A DNA stretch of 64,000 nucleotides. It comes from Streptomyces phaeoluteigriseus (lineage in GTDB: Bacteria > Actinomycetota > Actinomycetes > Streptomycetales > Streptomycetaceae). Made by a program: the position numbers and the translations under genes. Within the stretch, counting starts at the first letter, position 1. Every line of letters begins with the position of its first letter. Shown here piece by piece: positions 8,567 through 17,351 of the stretch. Where the stretch lies: the NCBI RefSeq assembly GCF_001896135.2, contig NZ_MPOH02000015.1, positions 783,800 to 847,799 of the forward strand, in the 5' to 3' direction. The notes below the pieces were generated by a model. The model worked only from the letters and a program-made list of their open reading frames with translations, was not told where the DNA came from and did not search any database.

Positions 8567-8971
8567 GTGATCGTCCGTTCGTTCAAGGACATCGAAGGCA
8601 CCGACCGGCATGTGAGGTCGGCGTCCGGCACCTGGGAGAGCAAGCGCATCGTCCTCGCCAAGGAGAGGGTCGGCTTCTCCCTGCACGAGACGATCCTGTA
8701 CGCGGGCACGGAGACGTCGATGTGGTACGCGAACCACATCGAGGCCGTCGTCTGCGTGGAGGGCGAGGCCGAACTCACCGACCACGAGACCGGGCTGGCG
8801 CACACCATCACGCCCGGGACCATGTACCTCCTCGACGGGCACGAGCGGCACACGCTCCGCGTCAAGGAGGACTTCCGCTGCATCTGCGTGTTCAACCCGC
8901 CCGTCACGGGACGGGAGGACCACGACGAGAACGGCGTCTATCCGCTGCTCACCGAGCCCGAGGAGGTGTGA
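8567..8971 (+). CDS. ectC: L-ectoine synthase
   Basis: A cupin-fold cyclase that closes N-gamma-acetyl-diaminobutyrate to ectoine. The 134-residue protein opens with IVRSFKDIEGTDRHV and has WYANHIEAVVCVEGEAEL, the PGTMYLLDGHERHTLR metal-binding cupin motif and FRCICVFNPPVTGRE, all typical of EctC. The GTG start at 8567 is set by GGAGGG 12 bases upstream and by the family N-terminus; the open frame extends upstream into ectB. The gap after ectB is 41 bp. Confidence 0.97.
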   Translation: MIVRSFKDIEGTDRHVRSASGTWESKRIVLAKERVGFSLHETILYAGTETSMWYANHIEAVVCVEGEAELTDHETGLAHTITPGTMYLLDGHERHTLRVKEDFRCICVFNPPVTGREDHDENGVYPLLTEPEEV

Positions 8972-8978
8972 CATCCCC

Positions 8979-9881
8979 ATGACCACTGCCACCGGCACCC
9001 ACGTCACCGATCTCTACCCCAGCCGCGGCGCCACCGAGGTGCGTGTCCCCCGCCAGGACCCGGTCGTCTGGGGCGCCCCGGACGCGCCCGGCCCGTTCGA
9101 GCCGCTCGACCTCCAGTCGTTCGAGCGGGACGGCTTCGCCGCCGTCGACCAGCTCCTCACGGACGACGAGGTCGCCGTCCACAAGCGGGAGTTGGACCGG
9201 CTGGTGAACGACCCGGCGATCCGGGCCGACGACCGTTCCATCGTCGAACCGAGGACGAAGGAGATCCGGTCCGTCTTCGAGGTGCACCGGATCAGCGAGG
9301 TCTTCGCCCGGCTGGTGCGTGACGAGCGGGTCGTCGGGCGGGCCCGGCAGCTCCTCGGCTCGGACGTGTACGTCCACCAGTCACGGATCAACGTCAAGCC
9401 CGGCTTCGGCGCCTCCGGCTTCTACTGGCACTCCGACTTCGAGACCTGGCACGCCGAGGACGGTCTGCCCCGGATGCGCACGGTGTCCGTCTCGATCGCG
9501 CTGACCGAGAACCACGACACCAACGGCAGCCTGATGATCATGCCGGGTTCGCACAAGACGTTCCTGGGCTGCGCGGGGGCCACGCCGAAGGACAACTACA
9601 AGCAGTCGCTCCAGATGCAGGACGCGGGCACGCCCTCCGACGAGGCGCTGACCGAGATGGCGTCCGCGTACGGCATCAAGCTGTTCACGGGCCGGGCCGG
9701 GTCGGCGACCTGGTTCGACTGCAACTGCATGCACGGGTCCGGCGACAACATCACGCCGTTCCCGCGCAGCAACGTCTTCATCGTGTTCAACAGCGTGGAG
9801 AACGCGGCGGTCGAGCCGTTCGCGGCACCCGTGCGGCGGCCCGAGTTCATCGGAGCGAGGGACTTCACGCCGGTCCGGTGA
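8979..9881 (+). CDS. ectD: Ectoine 5-hydroxylase (Fe(II)/2-oxoglutarate dioxygenase)
   Basis: It converts ectoine to 5-hydroxyectoine using O2 and 2-oxoglutarate. The 300-residue protein has the EctD signature FYWHSDFETWHAEDG, supplying the HxD pair of the iron triad, and FDCNCMHGSGDNITPFPRSN with the second His. MIMPGSHKTFLGC and FNSVENAAVEPFAAP are also diagnostic. ATG 8979 lies 7 bp after the ectC stop, and its GAGGAGG site lies within the end of ectC. The operon therefore makes both solutes. Confidence 0.97.
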   Translation: MTTATGTHVTDLYPSRGATEVRVPRQDPVVWGAPDAPGPFEPLDLQSFERDGFAAVDQLLTDDEVAVHKRELDRLVNDPAIRADDRSIVEPRTKEIRSVFEVHRISEVFARLVRDERVVGRARQLLGSDVYVHQSRINVKPGFGASGFYWHSDFETWHAEDGLPRMRTVSVSIALTENHDTNGSLMIMPGSHKTFLGCAGATPKDNYKQSLQMQDAGTPSDEALTEMASAYGIKLFTGRAGSATWFDCNCMHGSGDNITPFPRSNVFIVFNSVENAAVEPFAAPVRRPEFIGARDFTPVR

Positions 9882-9892
9882 ACCCGGCCGCG

Positions 9893-9914
9893 GTCCGGGG
9901 GGGCGCCCCCGGAC
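9893..9914 (+). terminator. Hairpin after ectD
   Basis: A perfect 9-bp stem (GTCCGGGGG / CCCCCGGAC) with a four-base loop lies 11 bases after the ectD stop, between convergent genes. It has no U-tract, as is usual in streptomycetes. Confidence 0.75.
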
Positions 9915-9986
9915 GTCACACGGCATCGGCGCCCGCGTCTTCACGCCCGGTGCACCGAGCACTCCCGCCCGGCGCATCCGGCGTGC

Positions 9987-11039
9987 TCAGCCCGACAGCA
10001 CGTCCAGCAGCCGGTCCACGTCCGCCGTCGTGTTGAACAGGTGGAAGGACGCGCGCAGGTTGCCCGCGCGGTTGGAGACCTCGATGCCCGCGCGGCTCAA
10101 CTCCGGCTGCCGGACGCCGAGTCCGGGCACCGAGACGATCGCCGAGCCCGGTGCGGGCACGGGCTCGTGGCCGAGTGTCGCGAGCCCGGCCCGGAACCGG
10201 TCGGCGAGGGCGAGGTCGTGGGCCCGTACGGCGGCGACGCCGAGTTCCTCGACGAGATCGAGGGAGCGGCGCAGCCCGGCGTAGGTGAACAGGGCGTGGC
10301 TCAGGTCGAACCGCCTTGCGGAGCGGGCGAGTTCGGCGACGGGTCCGTAGCAGCTGTCCCAGGGCGCCTCGGCGGCGACCCATCCCGCCAGTACCGGCGT
10401 GAGGTCGCCGAAGTCCTCCGGCACGACGAGGAAGGCGGCCCCGTGCGGGCCGAGCAGCCACTTGAAGGAGACGGAGACGGAGTAGTCGTACGCGTCGGCG
10501 TCCATCGGCAGCCAGCCGGCGGACTGGGAGAAGTCGACGTAGGTGCGCGCGCCGTGGGTGCGGGCCGCCTCGCGCAGGGCCGGCAGGTCCGCGATCCGTC
10601 CGTCGGCGGACTGGGCGGCGCTCACCGCGACGAGCGCGGTGCCGGGGCGGACGGCCTCGGCGATCCGCTCCAGCGGGACCGCGCGGACCTTGAGGTCGCC
10701 GCGGACGTGGAAAGGGTTCAGCACGGACGTGAAGTCGTCCTCCGCGGTGAGGACCTCGGCGCCCGCCGGGAGCGAGGTGGCGATGAGGCCGGTGTGCGCG
10801 GCGACCGAGGCGCCGGCCGCGACCCGGGTGACCGGGACGCCGACGAGCCGGGCGTACGCCGCCCGGCTGGCCTCCACGTCCTCGTACAGCGGCGTCAGCG
10901 GCCTGCCCTCGGCCCGTAGCAGCGCCGCCTCGTGCAGGGCGGTGACGGTGCGGGCGGGGAGCAGGCCGTTGCTCGCGGTGTTCAGGTAGGTGTTCTTCGG
11001 GGCGAACTCGGCGCGGACGAGGGTCTCGAAGGTCTCCAT
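9987..11039 (-). CDS. Class V (PLP) aminotransferase/cysteine-desulfurase-like protein
   Basis: A 350-residue fold-type I PLP enzyme convergent with the ect operon. Visible are TYLNTASNGLLP, AAGASVAAHTGLIATSLP, LVAVSAAQSADGRIADL, the PLP-Asp strand TYVDFSQSAGWLP and the Schiff-base Lys in SVSFKWLLGPHGAAFL. The C-terminal FDLSHALFTYAGLRRSLDLVEELG and EVSNRAGNLRASFHLFNT fit the kynureninase/isopenicillin-N-epimerase-like subgroup of class V. ATG 11039 is preferred although GTG 11060 is in frame. It is conserved next to ectD in my recollection of streptomycete maps, but a link to ectoine metabolism is inference only. Confidence 0.8.
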   Translation of the reverse strand: METFETLVRAEFAPKNTYLNTASNGLLPARTVTALHEAALLRAEGRPLTPLYEDVEASRAAYARLVGVPVTRVAAGASVAAHTGLIATSLPAGAEVLTAEDDFTSVLNPFHVRGDLKVRAVPLERIAEAVRPGTALVAVSAAQSADGRIADLPALREAARTHGARTYVDFSQSAGWLPMDADAYDYSVSVSFKWLLGPHGAAFLVVPEDFGDLTPVLAGWVAAEAPWDSCYGPVAELARSARRFDLSHALFTYAGLRRSLDLVEELGVAAVRAHDLALADRFRAGLATLGHEPVPAPGSAIVSVPGLGVRQPELSRAGIEVSNRAGNLRASFHLFNTTADVDRLLDVLSG

Positions 11040-11152
11040 GGCCTCCACTCTGCGGCCCACGGAAGTCGAAGTCCATTGCGAATTCTTACGCGGTTTCCCT
11101 AAGGAACGCTTATGGATGGGCCCTCACCTGCACGTTTCAGGACCCCGGCGGG

Positions 11153-11868
11153 TCAGTGCCGCGGTACGGCGCATCCGTCGGGGCCGCAGGCCTCGGCGTC
11201 GCCCTGGTCGACGAGCTCGAGGGGCGAGCGCTCGCCCCAGGCCCGGGTGAGTGCCTGGGCGAAGACCTCGGCGGGCTGGGCGCCGGAGACCCCGTACGTG
11301 CGGTCGAGGACGAAGAAGGGGACGCCGTTCGCGCCGAGCCGGGCGGCCTCGGCCTCGTCGGCGCGGACCTCGTCGGCGTAGGCGGCCGGGTCGCGAGGAC
11401 CTTCCGGGCGGCGTCGGTGTCCAGACCGGCCTCGGCGGCCAGCTCCACGAGCCGCTCGTCGCCCTCGCCGAACAGGGACCGCTCCTCGGCGAAGTTGGCC
11501 CGGTACAGGAGCTGGATCAGCTCGTCCTGGCGGCCCTGTTCCTTGGCGAAGTGCAGCAGGCGGTGCATGTCGAAGGTGTTGCCGTGGTCCCGGTCGCGGG
11601 TGCGGTAGTCGAGGCCCTCGGCGGCGGCCTGGGCTCCGAGGTTGTCCTCGCCGGCCTGCGCCTGGGCCTCGCTCATGCCGTACTTCTTGGTCAGCATGGC
11701 CAGCACGGGCTGGACGTCGCCCTTGGCGCGGCCGGGGTCCAGTTCGAAGGAGCGGTGCACGACCTCGACCTGGTCACGGTGCGGGAAGGCGTCGAGCGCC
11801 TTCTCGAAGCGGGCCTTGCCCACGTAGCACCACGGGCAGGCGATGTCGCTCCAGATCTCGACGCGCAT
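11153..11868 (-). pseudogene. DsbA family oxidoreductase (FrnE-like), frame broken
   Basis: The N-terminus has the DsbA thioredoxin motif IWSDIACPWCYVGKARFEKAL with its CPWC pair, then HGNTFDMHRLLHFAKEQGRQDELIQ and LFRANFAEERSL-type helices of the FrnE/polyketide-isomerase subgroup. After ARKVLA the reading frame turns to Pro/Ser/Arg-rich nonsense. The next frame continues sensibly as DPAAYADEVRADEAEAARLG, then GVPFFVLDRTYGVSGAQP and finally LVDQGDAEACGPDGCAVPRH with a stop at 11153. One base is missing near 11392. With the base restored the protein would be about 238 residues, normal for the family. It is cytosolic (no signal). Confidence 0.8.
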
Positions 11869-12028
11869 GTCTCGGCTCTCTCAGGTATGCGGGTACGGAG
11901 ACTCCCTCCGCCGAGTATGTGAACGTTCAAAGGATCGGCCTCATTCCCCGCTCGCGGACACCGCGGGAAAGGTGGTGATCGCCGGATACCACGGCCCGCC
12001 CGTCGCACCGGTTCCGGAGCGGCCCCGG

Positions 12029-12637
12029 TCAGCTGCCGTCGCGGAGGTCGTCCGGCCAGCTCGGGCGGAACTCCAGGTGGTCGTACGTGACGACGCAGCC
12101 CTGCCCCATCGGCGCCTGCGCCATGAAGCCGACGAGGGCCGCGCCCGTCTCCTTCTCGTCGCCCAGCGTGAACAGCCGGACGAAGACCCAGTGCTCTCCG
12201 TCGCGCGAGGCGTGGAAGGCGAAGGCCCGGCCGGTCCGGCTGACCCGCAGCCAGACCGAACTGCCGTCCACGGCGAAGGAGTTGGCGTCGTCGGAGTGGC
12301 CGCGGGTGACCACCGTGCAGACGGTGGGCACGTCCGGGGAGTACTCCAGGCACAGCTTGGCCCAGGCCCGTTCGCCGACGTGCACGTACAACACCCCGGC
12401 GTCGAAGGCACCGTTGAAGCCGACGGTCACCCGGGCGATGAACTGGAAGTCGCCCTCGGGTGCCCCCAGCAGCCGGGGGGCGTCGGCGGCCGGGTCCAGC
12501 GCCTCCCCGGTGGGCGGCACGAACCGGTCCTGGCGGGGACCGCCCCATCCGGTGAGGACCCCGTCCTCGTAGCTCCAGTGCCCGTCGGGCCCGTAGGTGC
12601 GCAGTGGGAAGGGGAGTTCGGCGAGTTCGAGGTCCAT
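12029..12637 (-). CDS. DUF1349 concanavalin-like protein
   Basis: A 202-residue single-domain beta-sandwich protein of the DUF1349 family (yeast YhbE/bacterial regulation-of-sugar-like proteins). Landmarks are FQFIARVTVGFNGAFDAGVLYVHV, WAKLCLEYSPD, VTRGHSDDANSFAV and WLRVSRTGRAFAFHASRDGEHW. It has no signal peptide, so it is cytosolic. The ATG at 12637 opens MDLELAELPFPLR; the ribosome site is weak. It is 41 bp downstream of the aldehyde dehydrogenase and in the same direction, so it may belong to that operon and to sugar metabolism, which is inference. Confidence 0.82.
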   Translation of the reverse strand: MDLELAELPFPLRTYGPDGHWSYEDGVLTGWGGPRQDRFVPPTGEALDPAADAPRLLGAPEGDFQFIARVTVGFNGAFDAGVLYVHVGERAWAKLCLEYSPDVPTVCTVVTRGHSDDANSFAVDGSSVWLRVSRTGRAFAFHASRDGEHWVFVRLFTLGDEKETGAALVGFMAQAPMGQGCVVTYDHLEFRPSWPDDLRDGS

Positions 12638-12678
12638 GCTCAGGGTTTCCCGGATTCCTTCTCGTCGATCGGTGCCGG

Positions 12679-14208
12679 TCAGCGCTCGAGGTGGTTGTTG
12701 AAGCGCCGGGGCAGGCCGAGGGGGTTGTCGTCGCGCAGCTCGGGCGGCAGCAGGGCCTCGGGGGTGTTCTGGTAGGCGACCGGGCGCAGCCAGCGCTCGA
12801 TGGCCGTACCGCCCACGGAGGTGGAGGTGGAGGTGGTCGCCGGGTAGGGGCCGCCGTGGTGCTGCGCGGGGGCCACGGCCACGCCGGTCGGCCAGCCGTT
12901 CACCAGCACGCGGCCCGCGAGCGGGGTGAGTTCGGCGAGGATCTCGGCGCCGCGGCCCTCGCCGGCGGCCTCCTGCGTCGACAGGTGGACGGTGGCGGTG
13001 AGGTTGCCGGGGAGCCGGGAGAGCACGGACCGCGCCTGGTCGTCGTCGTCGTAGCGCGCCACCACGGTCACCGGGCCGAAGCACTCCTCCAGGAGCAGGT
13101 CGTACGCCCCCTCGTCGGCGAGCCTCCCGGCCGGGACCGTCAGGAAGCCCGCGCTCACGGTGTGCTCGCCGCCCGCTCCGGGCGTGACCGGCGTCTCGAC
13201 CTCGGGCAGCTGCGCCCGCTCGGCGACACCGGCGAGGAAGTTGTCGCGCATGCGGTGGTCGAGCAGGACGCCCGCGTCCGTGTCGCTGACCGCGTCGGTC
13301 AGCGACTTGACGAGGCCGTCACCGGCCGCGCCGGACGGCACGAGGACCAGGCCCGGCTTCACGCAGAACTGTCCGACGCCCAGCGTCATCGAGCCGGCCA
13401 GGCCGGTCCCGATGGCCTCCGCGCGCTCGGCGGCGGCGGCCTCGGTCACGACGACCGGGTTGAGCGAGCCCAGCTCGCCGTGGAAGGGGATCGGCACGGG
13501 CCGCGCGGCCGCCGCGTCGAACAGCGCGCGACCGCCCCGGATGGACCCGGTGAAACCGGCGGCGGCGATCAGCGGGTGCTTGATCAGCTCGACGCCCGCC
13601 TCGAAGCCGTGCACCAGACCGAGCACCTCGACGGGGATGCCGTGCTCGGCGGCGGCCCGGCGGACCACCTTGGCGACCAGCTCGGAGAGGCCCGGGTGGT
13701 CGGGGTGGGACTTGACGACGACGGGGTTGCCCGCGGCCAGCGCGCTCGCGGTGTCGCCGCCGACGACGGAGAACGCGAAGGGGAAGTTGGACGCCGAGTA
13801 GACGGCGACGACGCCCAGCGGCACCTTGTAGCGGCGCAGGTCCGGCACCGGCGGCGTCGCGGTGTCGTCGGGGTGGTTGATGACGACGTCGAGGAAGGCG
13901 CCCTCCTCGACGATGTCGGCGAAGGCGCGCAGCTGGTAGCAGGTGCGGGCGAGTTCGCCGGTCAGCCGGACCGGGCCGAGCGCGGTCTCGGCGTCGGCCA
14001 CCTCGACGAGCTGTTCGCGGGCCGCCTCGAGCCGGTCCGCCGCGGTGCGCAGGAAGGCCGTGCGGACGGTGCGGTCGGCGAGCGCCGCCCGTGTACCGTG
14101 CGCGGCACGGACCACGGAGTCCACCTCCTGGGCCGTGGCCTCGACCGCGACCTGTTCACGCTGCTTCCCGGTTCGGGGGTCGACACTCCAGACTGGTGCT
14201 GCTGCCAC
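12679..14208 (-). CDS. Aldehyde dehydrogenase, probable 2-oxoglutarate semialdehyde dehydrogenase
   Basis: A 509-residue NAD(P)-dependent aldehyde dehydrogenase. The catalytic Cys is in GVGQFCVKPG (about residue 282) and the general-base Glu in FHGELGSLNP. VYSASNFPFAFSVVGGDTASALAAG and VVVKSHPDHPG mark the subgroup of 2,5-dioxovalerate dehydrogenases that oxidise 2-oxoglutarate semialdehyde to 2-oxoglutarate, the last step of oxidative uronate and arabinose catabolism. The window's KdgD-type enzyme at 45488-46429 would make this substrate. The start is GTG 14208 with GGAGGG seven bases upstream. It is divergent from an IclR gene, its likely regulator. Confidence 0.88.
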   Translation of the reverse strand: MAAAPVWSVDPRTGKQREQVAVEATAQEVDSVVRAAHGTRAALADRTVRTAFLRTAADRLEAAREQLVEVADAETALGPVRLTGELARTCYQLRAFADIVEEGAFLDVVINHPDDTATPPVPDLRRYKVPLGVVAVYSASNFPFAFSVVGGDTASALAAGNPVVVKSHPDHPGLSELVAKVVRRAAAEHGIPVEVLGLVHGFEAGVELIKHPLIAAAGFTGSIRGGRALFDAAAARPVPIPFHGELGSLNPVVVTEAAAAERAEAIGTGLAGSMTLGVGQFCVKPGLVLVPSGAAGDGLVKSLTDAVSDTDAGVLLDHRMRDNFLAGVAERAQLPEVETPVTPGAGGEHTVSAGFLTVPAGRLADEGAYDLLLEECFGPVTVVARYDDDDQARSVLSRLPGNLTATVHLSTQEAAGEGRGAEILAELTPLAGRVLVNGWPTGVAVAPAQHHGGPYPATTSTSTSVGGTAIERWLRPVAYQNTPEALLPPELRDDNPLGLPRRFNNHLER

Positions 14209-14271
14209 CGCGGGTCCCTCCACGTTCGTCGCCGCATCGCAATGCCGCTGTACTTACCTCACCACCAGGGA

Positions 14272-14289
14272 CGTTCGATATACTGAACG
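14272..14289. promoter_or_regulatory. Palindromic operator between aldehyde dehydrogenase and IclR genes
   Basis: The sequence CGTTCGATATACTGAACG has five-base inverted arms (CGTTC/GAACG) around an A/T-rich 8-base centre, typical in size for IclR-type operators. It lies in the 144-bp divergent region, 64 bases from each start, and could serve both genes. The neighbourhood is A/T-rich. Confidence 0.55.
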
Positions 14290-14352
14290 CTGTCTGTGAT
14301 GATGAATATGCTGTTGGAGACTATTTCCCGTCGAACGAAGGGGTCAAGGGCG

Positions 14353-15126
14353 ATGTCGGCTGGCGAGACGGGGGGCGGGGCGCAGGTCAAGTCCGCGGTG
14401 CGGACGGTTGAACTGCTCGAGTACTTCGCCGGCCGCCCCGGTATGCACTCCCTCGCGTCGGTCCAGGAGGCCGTCGGTTATCCCAAGTCCAGCCTCTACA
14501 TGCTGCTGCGCACGCTGGTGGAGCTGGGCTGGGTGGAGACGGACGCGACGGGCACGCGGTACGGCATCGGCGTGCGGGCGCTGCTGGTCGGGACCTCCTA
14601 CATCGACGGCGACGAGGTGGTCGCGGCCGCCCGTCCGACGCTGGACCGGCTGTCGGACGACACCACCGAGACCATCCACCTGGCGCGGCTGGACGGCACC
14701 AACGTGGTGTACCTCGCCACCCGCCAGTCGCAGCACTACCTGCGCCCCTTCACCCGGGTCGGCCGCCGGCTGCCGGCCCACTCCACCTCCCTGGGCAAGG
14801 CGCTGCTGAGCACCTACAGCGACGAGCAGGTCCGCAAGCTGCTCCCGGAGACGCTGCCCGCGCTGACCGAACACACCATCACCGACCGCGAGAAGCTCAT
14901 CGAGGAACTGCACCAGGTCCGTGAGCAGGGCTTCGCCGTGGACCGCGAGGAGAACACGCTGGGGCTGCGCTGCTTCGGCGTCGCGATCCCCTACCGCACC
15001 CCCGCGCGGGACGCGATCAGCTGCTCGGTGCCGGTGGCCCGGCTCACGCCCGCGCACGAGCAGATGGTGAAGGACGCGTTGTTCGACGCGCGTGACCGGC
15101 TGACCCTGGCCACCCGTAGGCTCTGA
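14353..15126 (+). CDS. IclR family transcriptional regulator
   Basis: A 257-residue regulator. The N-terminal winged helix-turn-helix covers residues 10-70 (VKSAVRTVELLEYFA, YPKSSLYMLLRTLVELGWVE). The effector-binding IclR domain follows, with LSDDTTETIHLARLDGTNVVYLA, GRRLPAHSTSLGKALLS, LHQVREQGFAVDREENTLGLRC and a final SCSVPVARL. ATG 14353 fits the family length; upstream ATGs extend into the promoter. It is divergent from the 2-oxoglutarate semialdehyde dehydrogenase gene and probably responds to a sugar acid or its derivative. Confidence 0.92.
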   Translation: MSAGETGGGAQVKSAVRTVELLEYFAGRPGMHSLASVQEAVGYPKSSLYMLLRTLVELGWVETDATGTRYGIGVRALLVGTSYIDGDEVVAAARPTLDRLSDDTTETIHLARLDGTNVVYLATRQSQHYLRPFTRVGRRLPAHSTSLGKALLSTYSDEQVRKLLPETLPALTEHTITDREKLIEELHQVREQGFAVDREENTLGLRCFGVAIPYRTPARDAISCSVPVARLTPAHEQMVKDALFDARDRLTLATRRL

Positions 15127-15129
15127 GGC

Positions 15130-15600
15130 ATGCAGATCGCCCTGCGTCCGGTCCACGACAGCGATCTGCCGGTGTTCTACCGGCAGACGAACGACCCCGA
15201 GTCCCTGCGGATGGCCGCGTTCACCCCGAAGGACCCGGCCGACCGGGACGCCTTCGACGCCCACTGGAAACGGATCAGAGCCTCCGCGGCCGTGGTGCGC
15301 GCGATCCTGGCCGACGGTGACGTGGTGGGCAGCGCGGCGGTCTACGGCGAACCGGGCGAGCGCGAGGTCACGTACTGGGTCGACCGCGCCTACTGGGGGC
15401 GCGGCATCGCCACGGCCGCCCTGGGAGCCCTCCTCGCCGAGGTTCCCGAGCGCCCGCTGTACGCGCGCGCGGCGGACGACAACGCCGGTTCCCGGCGGGT
15501 CCTGGAGAAGTGCGGGTTCCGGGTGAGCGCGCGGACCACGGGGTACGCGCACGCGCGCGACGCCGAGATCGACGAGGTCGTCATGGTCCTGGAGGCCTGA
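15130..15600 (+). CDS. GNAT family N-acetyltransferase (RimJ/RimL type)
   Basis: A 156-residue GNAT protein: IALRPVHDSDLPVFYRQTNDPE opens the fold, YWVDRAYWGRGIATAALGALL is the acetyl-CoA loop (motif A) and RVLEKCGFRVSAR is the C-terminal motif. The substrate amine is unknown. It starts 3 bp after the IclR stop, so the two are probably co-transcribed. Confidence 0.88.
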   Translation: MQIALRPVHDSDLPVFYRQTNDPESLRMAAFTPKDPADRDAFDAHWKRIRASAAVVRAILADGDVVGSAAVYGEPGEREVTYWVDRAYWGRGIATAALGALLAEVPERPLYARAADDNAGSRRVLEKCGFRVSARTTGYAHARDAEIDEVVMVLEA

Positions 15601-15629
15601 CCGCCGGGACGACGGCCCGCCGTGACCCG

Positions 15630-15688
15630 CCCGTCTTACGGTCCCGCGTCCGGTCCCGTCTTCCGGTCCTGCGTCCGGTCCCGCGTCC
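15630..15688. repeat. 25-bp tandem repeat, 2.4 copies
   Basis: Units at 15630-15654 and 15655-15679 (CCCGTCTT(A/C)CGGTCC...) differ by two bases and a partial third follows. It lies in the 241-bp gap between the GNAT gene and the penicillin-binding protein gene; I see no gene there. Confidence 0.7.
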
Positions 15689-15841
15689 AATCCCGCTTCT
15701 GTCGCGGGCGGCGGTGCGGGCGCAGGCCGTGGGCACGCGCGCGTGCCGGTTCCGCCGGGGCCGGGCGGCTTCATGAAGGCTCGATGAGAAACCGGGCGGA
15801 CGGGAACGACCGCGCCCATCCCGTTCGTCCTTCCGATCGCG

Positions 15842-17290
15842 ATGAACAAGACGATCAGGCGCGCCTCGGTCTTCGCGCTGCTGCTGGTGTTCTCCCTGCT
15901 GATCCGGGCGACATGGGTGCAGTTCTACGAAGGCCGGGCGCTGGCGGACGACAAGGACAACCGGCGCAACGCGATCGAGACGTACGCGGAGCCGCTCGGG
16001 AACATCATCGTGGCCGGAAAGTCGGTCACCGGCTCGGCGGCCACGCCGGACAGCGACCTGGAGTACAGACGCACGTACACGGACGGCGAGTTGTACGCCG
16101 CGGTGACCGGCTACGCCTCGCAGGCCTACGCCCCGACGCAGTTGGAGGGCATCTACGCCGACCTGCTCAACGGCACGGACACCCGGCTGAAGACCGTGGT
16201 GGACTCGGTCACGGGCGAGCGGGCCGACCCGGGCAACGTGATCACCACGATCGACCCGGCCGTGCAGAAGGCGGCGTACGACGCCCTCGGCGACAAGAAG
16301 GGCGCGGCCGTCGCGGTCGACCCGGCGACGGGCAGGATCCTCGCGGTGGTGTCGACGCCGTCGTACGACCCGTCCTCGCTCACCGACGCCAACACGGCGG
16401 GCACCGCCTGGAAGAAGCTCACCGCGGACGCCGACAAGCCGCTCACCAACAGGGCGCTGCGCCAGCCGCTGCCGCCGGGGTCGACGTTCAAGTTGGTCGT
16501 GGCGGCGGCCGCGCTGGAGGAGGGGCTCTACTCGTCCGTGGACGAGAGGACGGACAGCGCCGACCCGTACACCCTGCCCGGCACGACCACGGTGCTGAGC
16601 AACGAGAACCCCTCGGCGCCCTGTGAGGACGCCACGATCCGGGTCGCGCTCCAGTACTCCTGCAACAACGTCTTCGCGCACATGGCCGTCCAGCTCGGAC
16701 AGGACAAGCTGCGGGCGACGGCCGAGAGGTTCGGCTTCAACGACGAGACGCAGGACGTGCCGGTGCGGGCCTACCCGAGCGTCTACCCCTCCGGCATGGA
16801 CGAGTCGTCGACCGCCCTCACCGGCATCGGCCAGTTCGACGTGACCGCCACCCCGCTCCAGATGGCCATGGTGTCGGCAGCCTTGTCCAACGGCGGCAAG
16901 CTGGTGTCGCCGCACATGGTCTCGCAGGTCACCGACGGCGACGGGAACGTCCTCACCGACTACGCCGACGAGGCCTCGACCACGCAGGTCGTCAGCTCCG
17001 ACACCGCCGAGCAGTTGCGGTCGGCGATGCGGACGGTCGTCGAGGACGGCACCGGGACCAACGCCCGTATCGACGGGGCGACGGTCGGCGGCAAGACGGG
17101 CACGGCCCAGCACGGCGAGAACAACAGCAAGACGCCGTACGCCTGGTTCACGTCGTACGCCGAGGCCGACGGCAAGGAGGTGGCCGTGGCAGTGGTCGTG
17201 GAACAGTCGAACGCGGCCCGCTCGGAGGTGAGCGGCAACGGCCTGGCGGCCCCGGTGGCTAAGGCGATGATGCAGGCGGCGATCGGCTAG
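15842..17290 (+). CDS. Class B penicillin-binding protein (PbpA-like transpeptidase)
   Basis: A 482-residue bitopic membrane protein that cross-links peptidoglycan. One N-terminal membrane helix (ASVFALLLVFSLLIRATWV) is followed by a short non-penicillin-binding domain and the transpeptidase domain. The catalytic SxxK is STFK near residue 214, SxN is SCN near 273 and KTG is GGKTGT near 418. The length matches PbpA-like proteins rather than larger FtsI. ATG 15842 opens MNKTIRR. It appears monocistronic and converges on the NCS2 permease across a hairpin. Confidence 0.93.
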   Translation: MNKTIRRASVFALLLVFSLLIRATWVQFYEGRALADDKDNRRNAIETYAEPLGNIIVAGKSVTGSAATPDSDLEYRRTYTDGELYAAVTGYASQAYAPTQLEGIYADLLNGTDTRLKTVVDSVTGERADPGNVITTIDPAVQKAAYDALGDKKGAAVAVDPATGRILAVVSTPSYDPSSLTDANTAGTAWKKLTADADKPLTNRALRQPLPPGSTFKLVVAAAALEEGLYSSVDERTDSADPYTLPGTTTVLSNENPSAPCEDATIRVALQYSCNNVFAHMAVQLGQDKLRATAERFGFNDETQDVPVRAYPSVYPSGMDESSTALTGIGQFDVTATPLQMAMVSAALSNGGKLVSPHMVSQVTDGDGNVLTDYADEASTTQVVSSDTAEQLRSAMRTVVEDGTGTNARIDGATVGGKTGTAQHGENNSKTPYAWFTSYAEADGKEVAVAVVVEQSNAARSEVSGNGLAAPVAKAMMQAAIG

Positions 17291-17305
17291 CGGGCACGAG
17301 GCACT

Positions 17306-17343
17306 GCGCGACCGGCCACGACGGCGTCGCGGACCGGTCGCGC
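17306..17343. terminator. Bidirectional hairpin between convergent genes
   Basis: Ten-base arms GCGCGACCGG (17306-17315) and CCGGTCGCGC (17334-17343) enclose 18 bases. The hairpin sits between the penicillin-binding protein stop (17290) and the NCS2 permease stop (17352) and can serve both. Confidence 0.7.
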
Positions 17344-17351
17344 GGCCAGGC

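Noticed and set aside
12604..14286. A 560-residue open frame opposite the aldehyde dehydrogenase
   Set aside because: Gly/Arg/Val-rich antisense of a clear enzyme gene, with no domain.
15581..17113. A 510-residue open frame opposite the penicillin-binding protein
   Set aside because: Antisense shadow; the sense frame has SxxK, SxN and KTG motifs.
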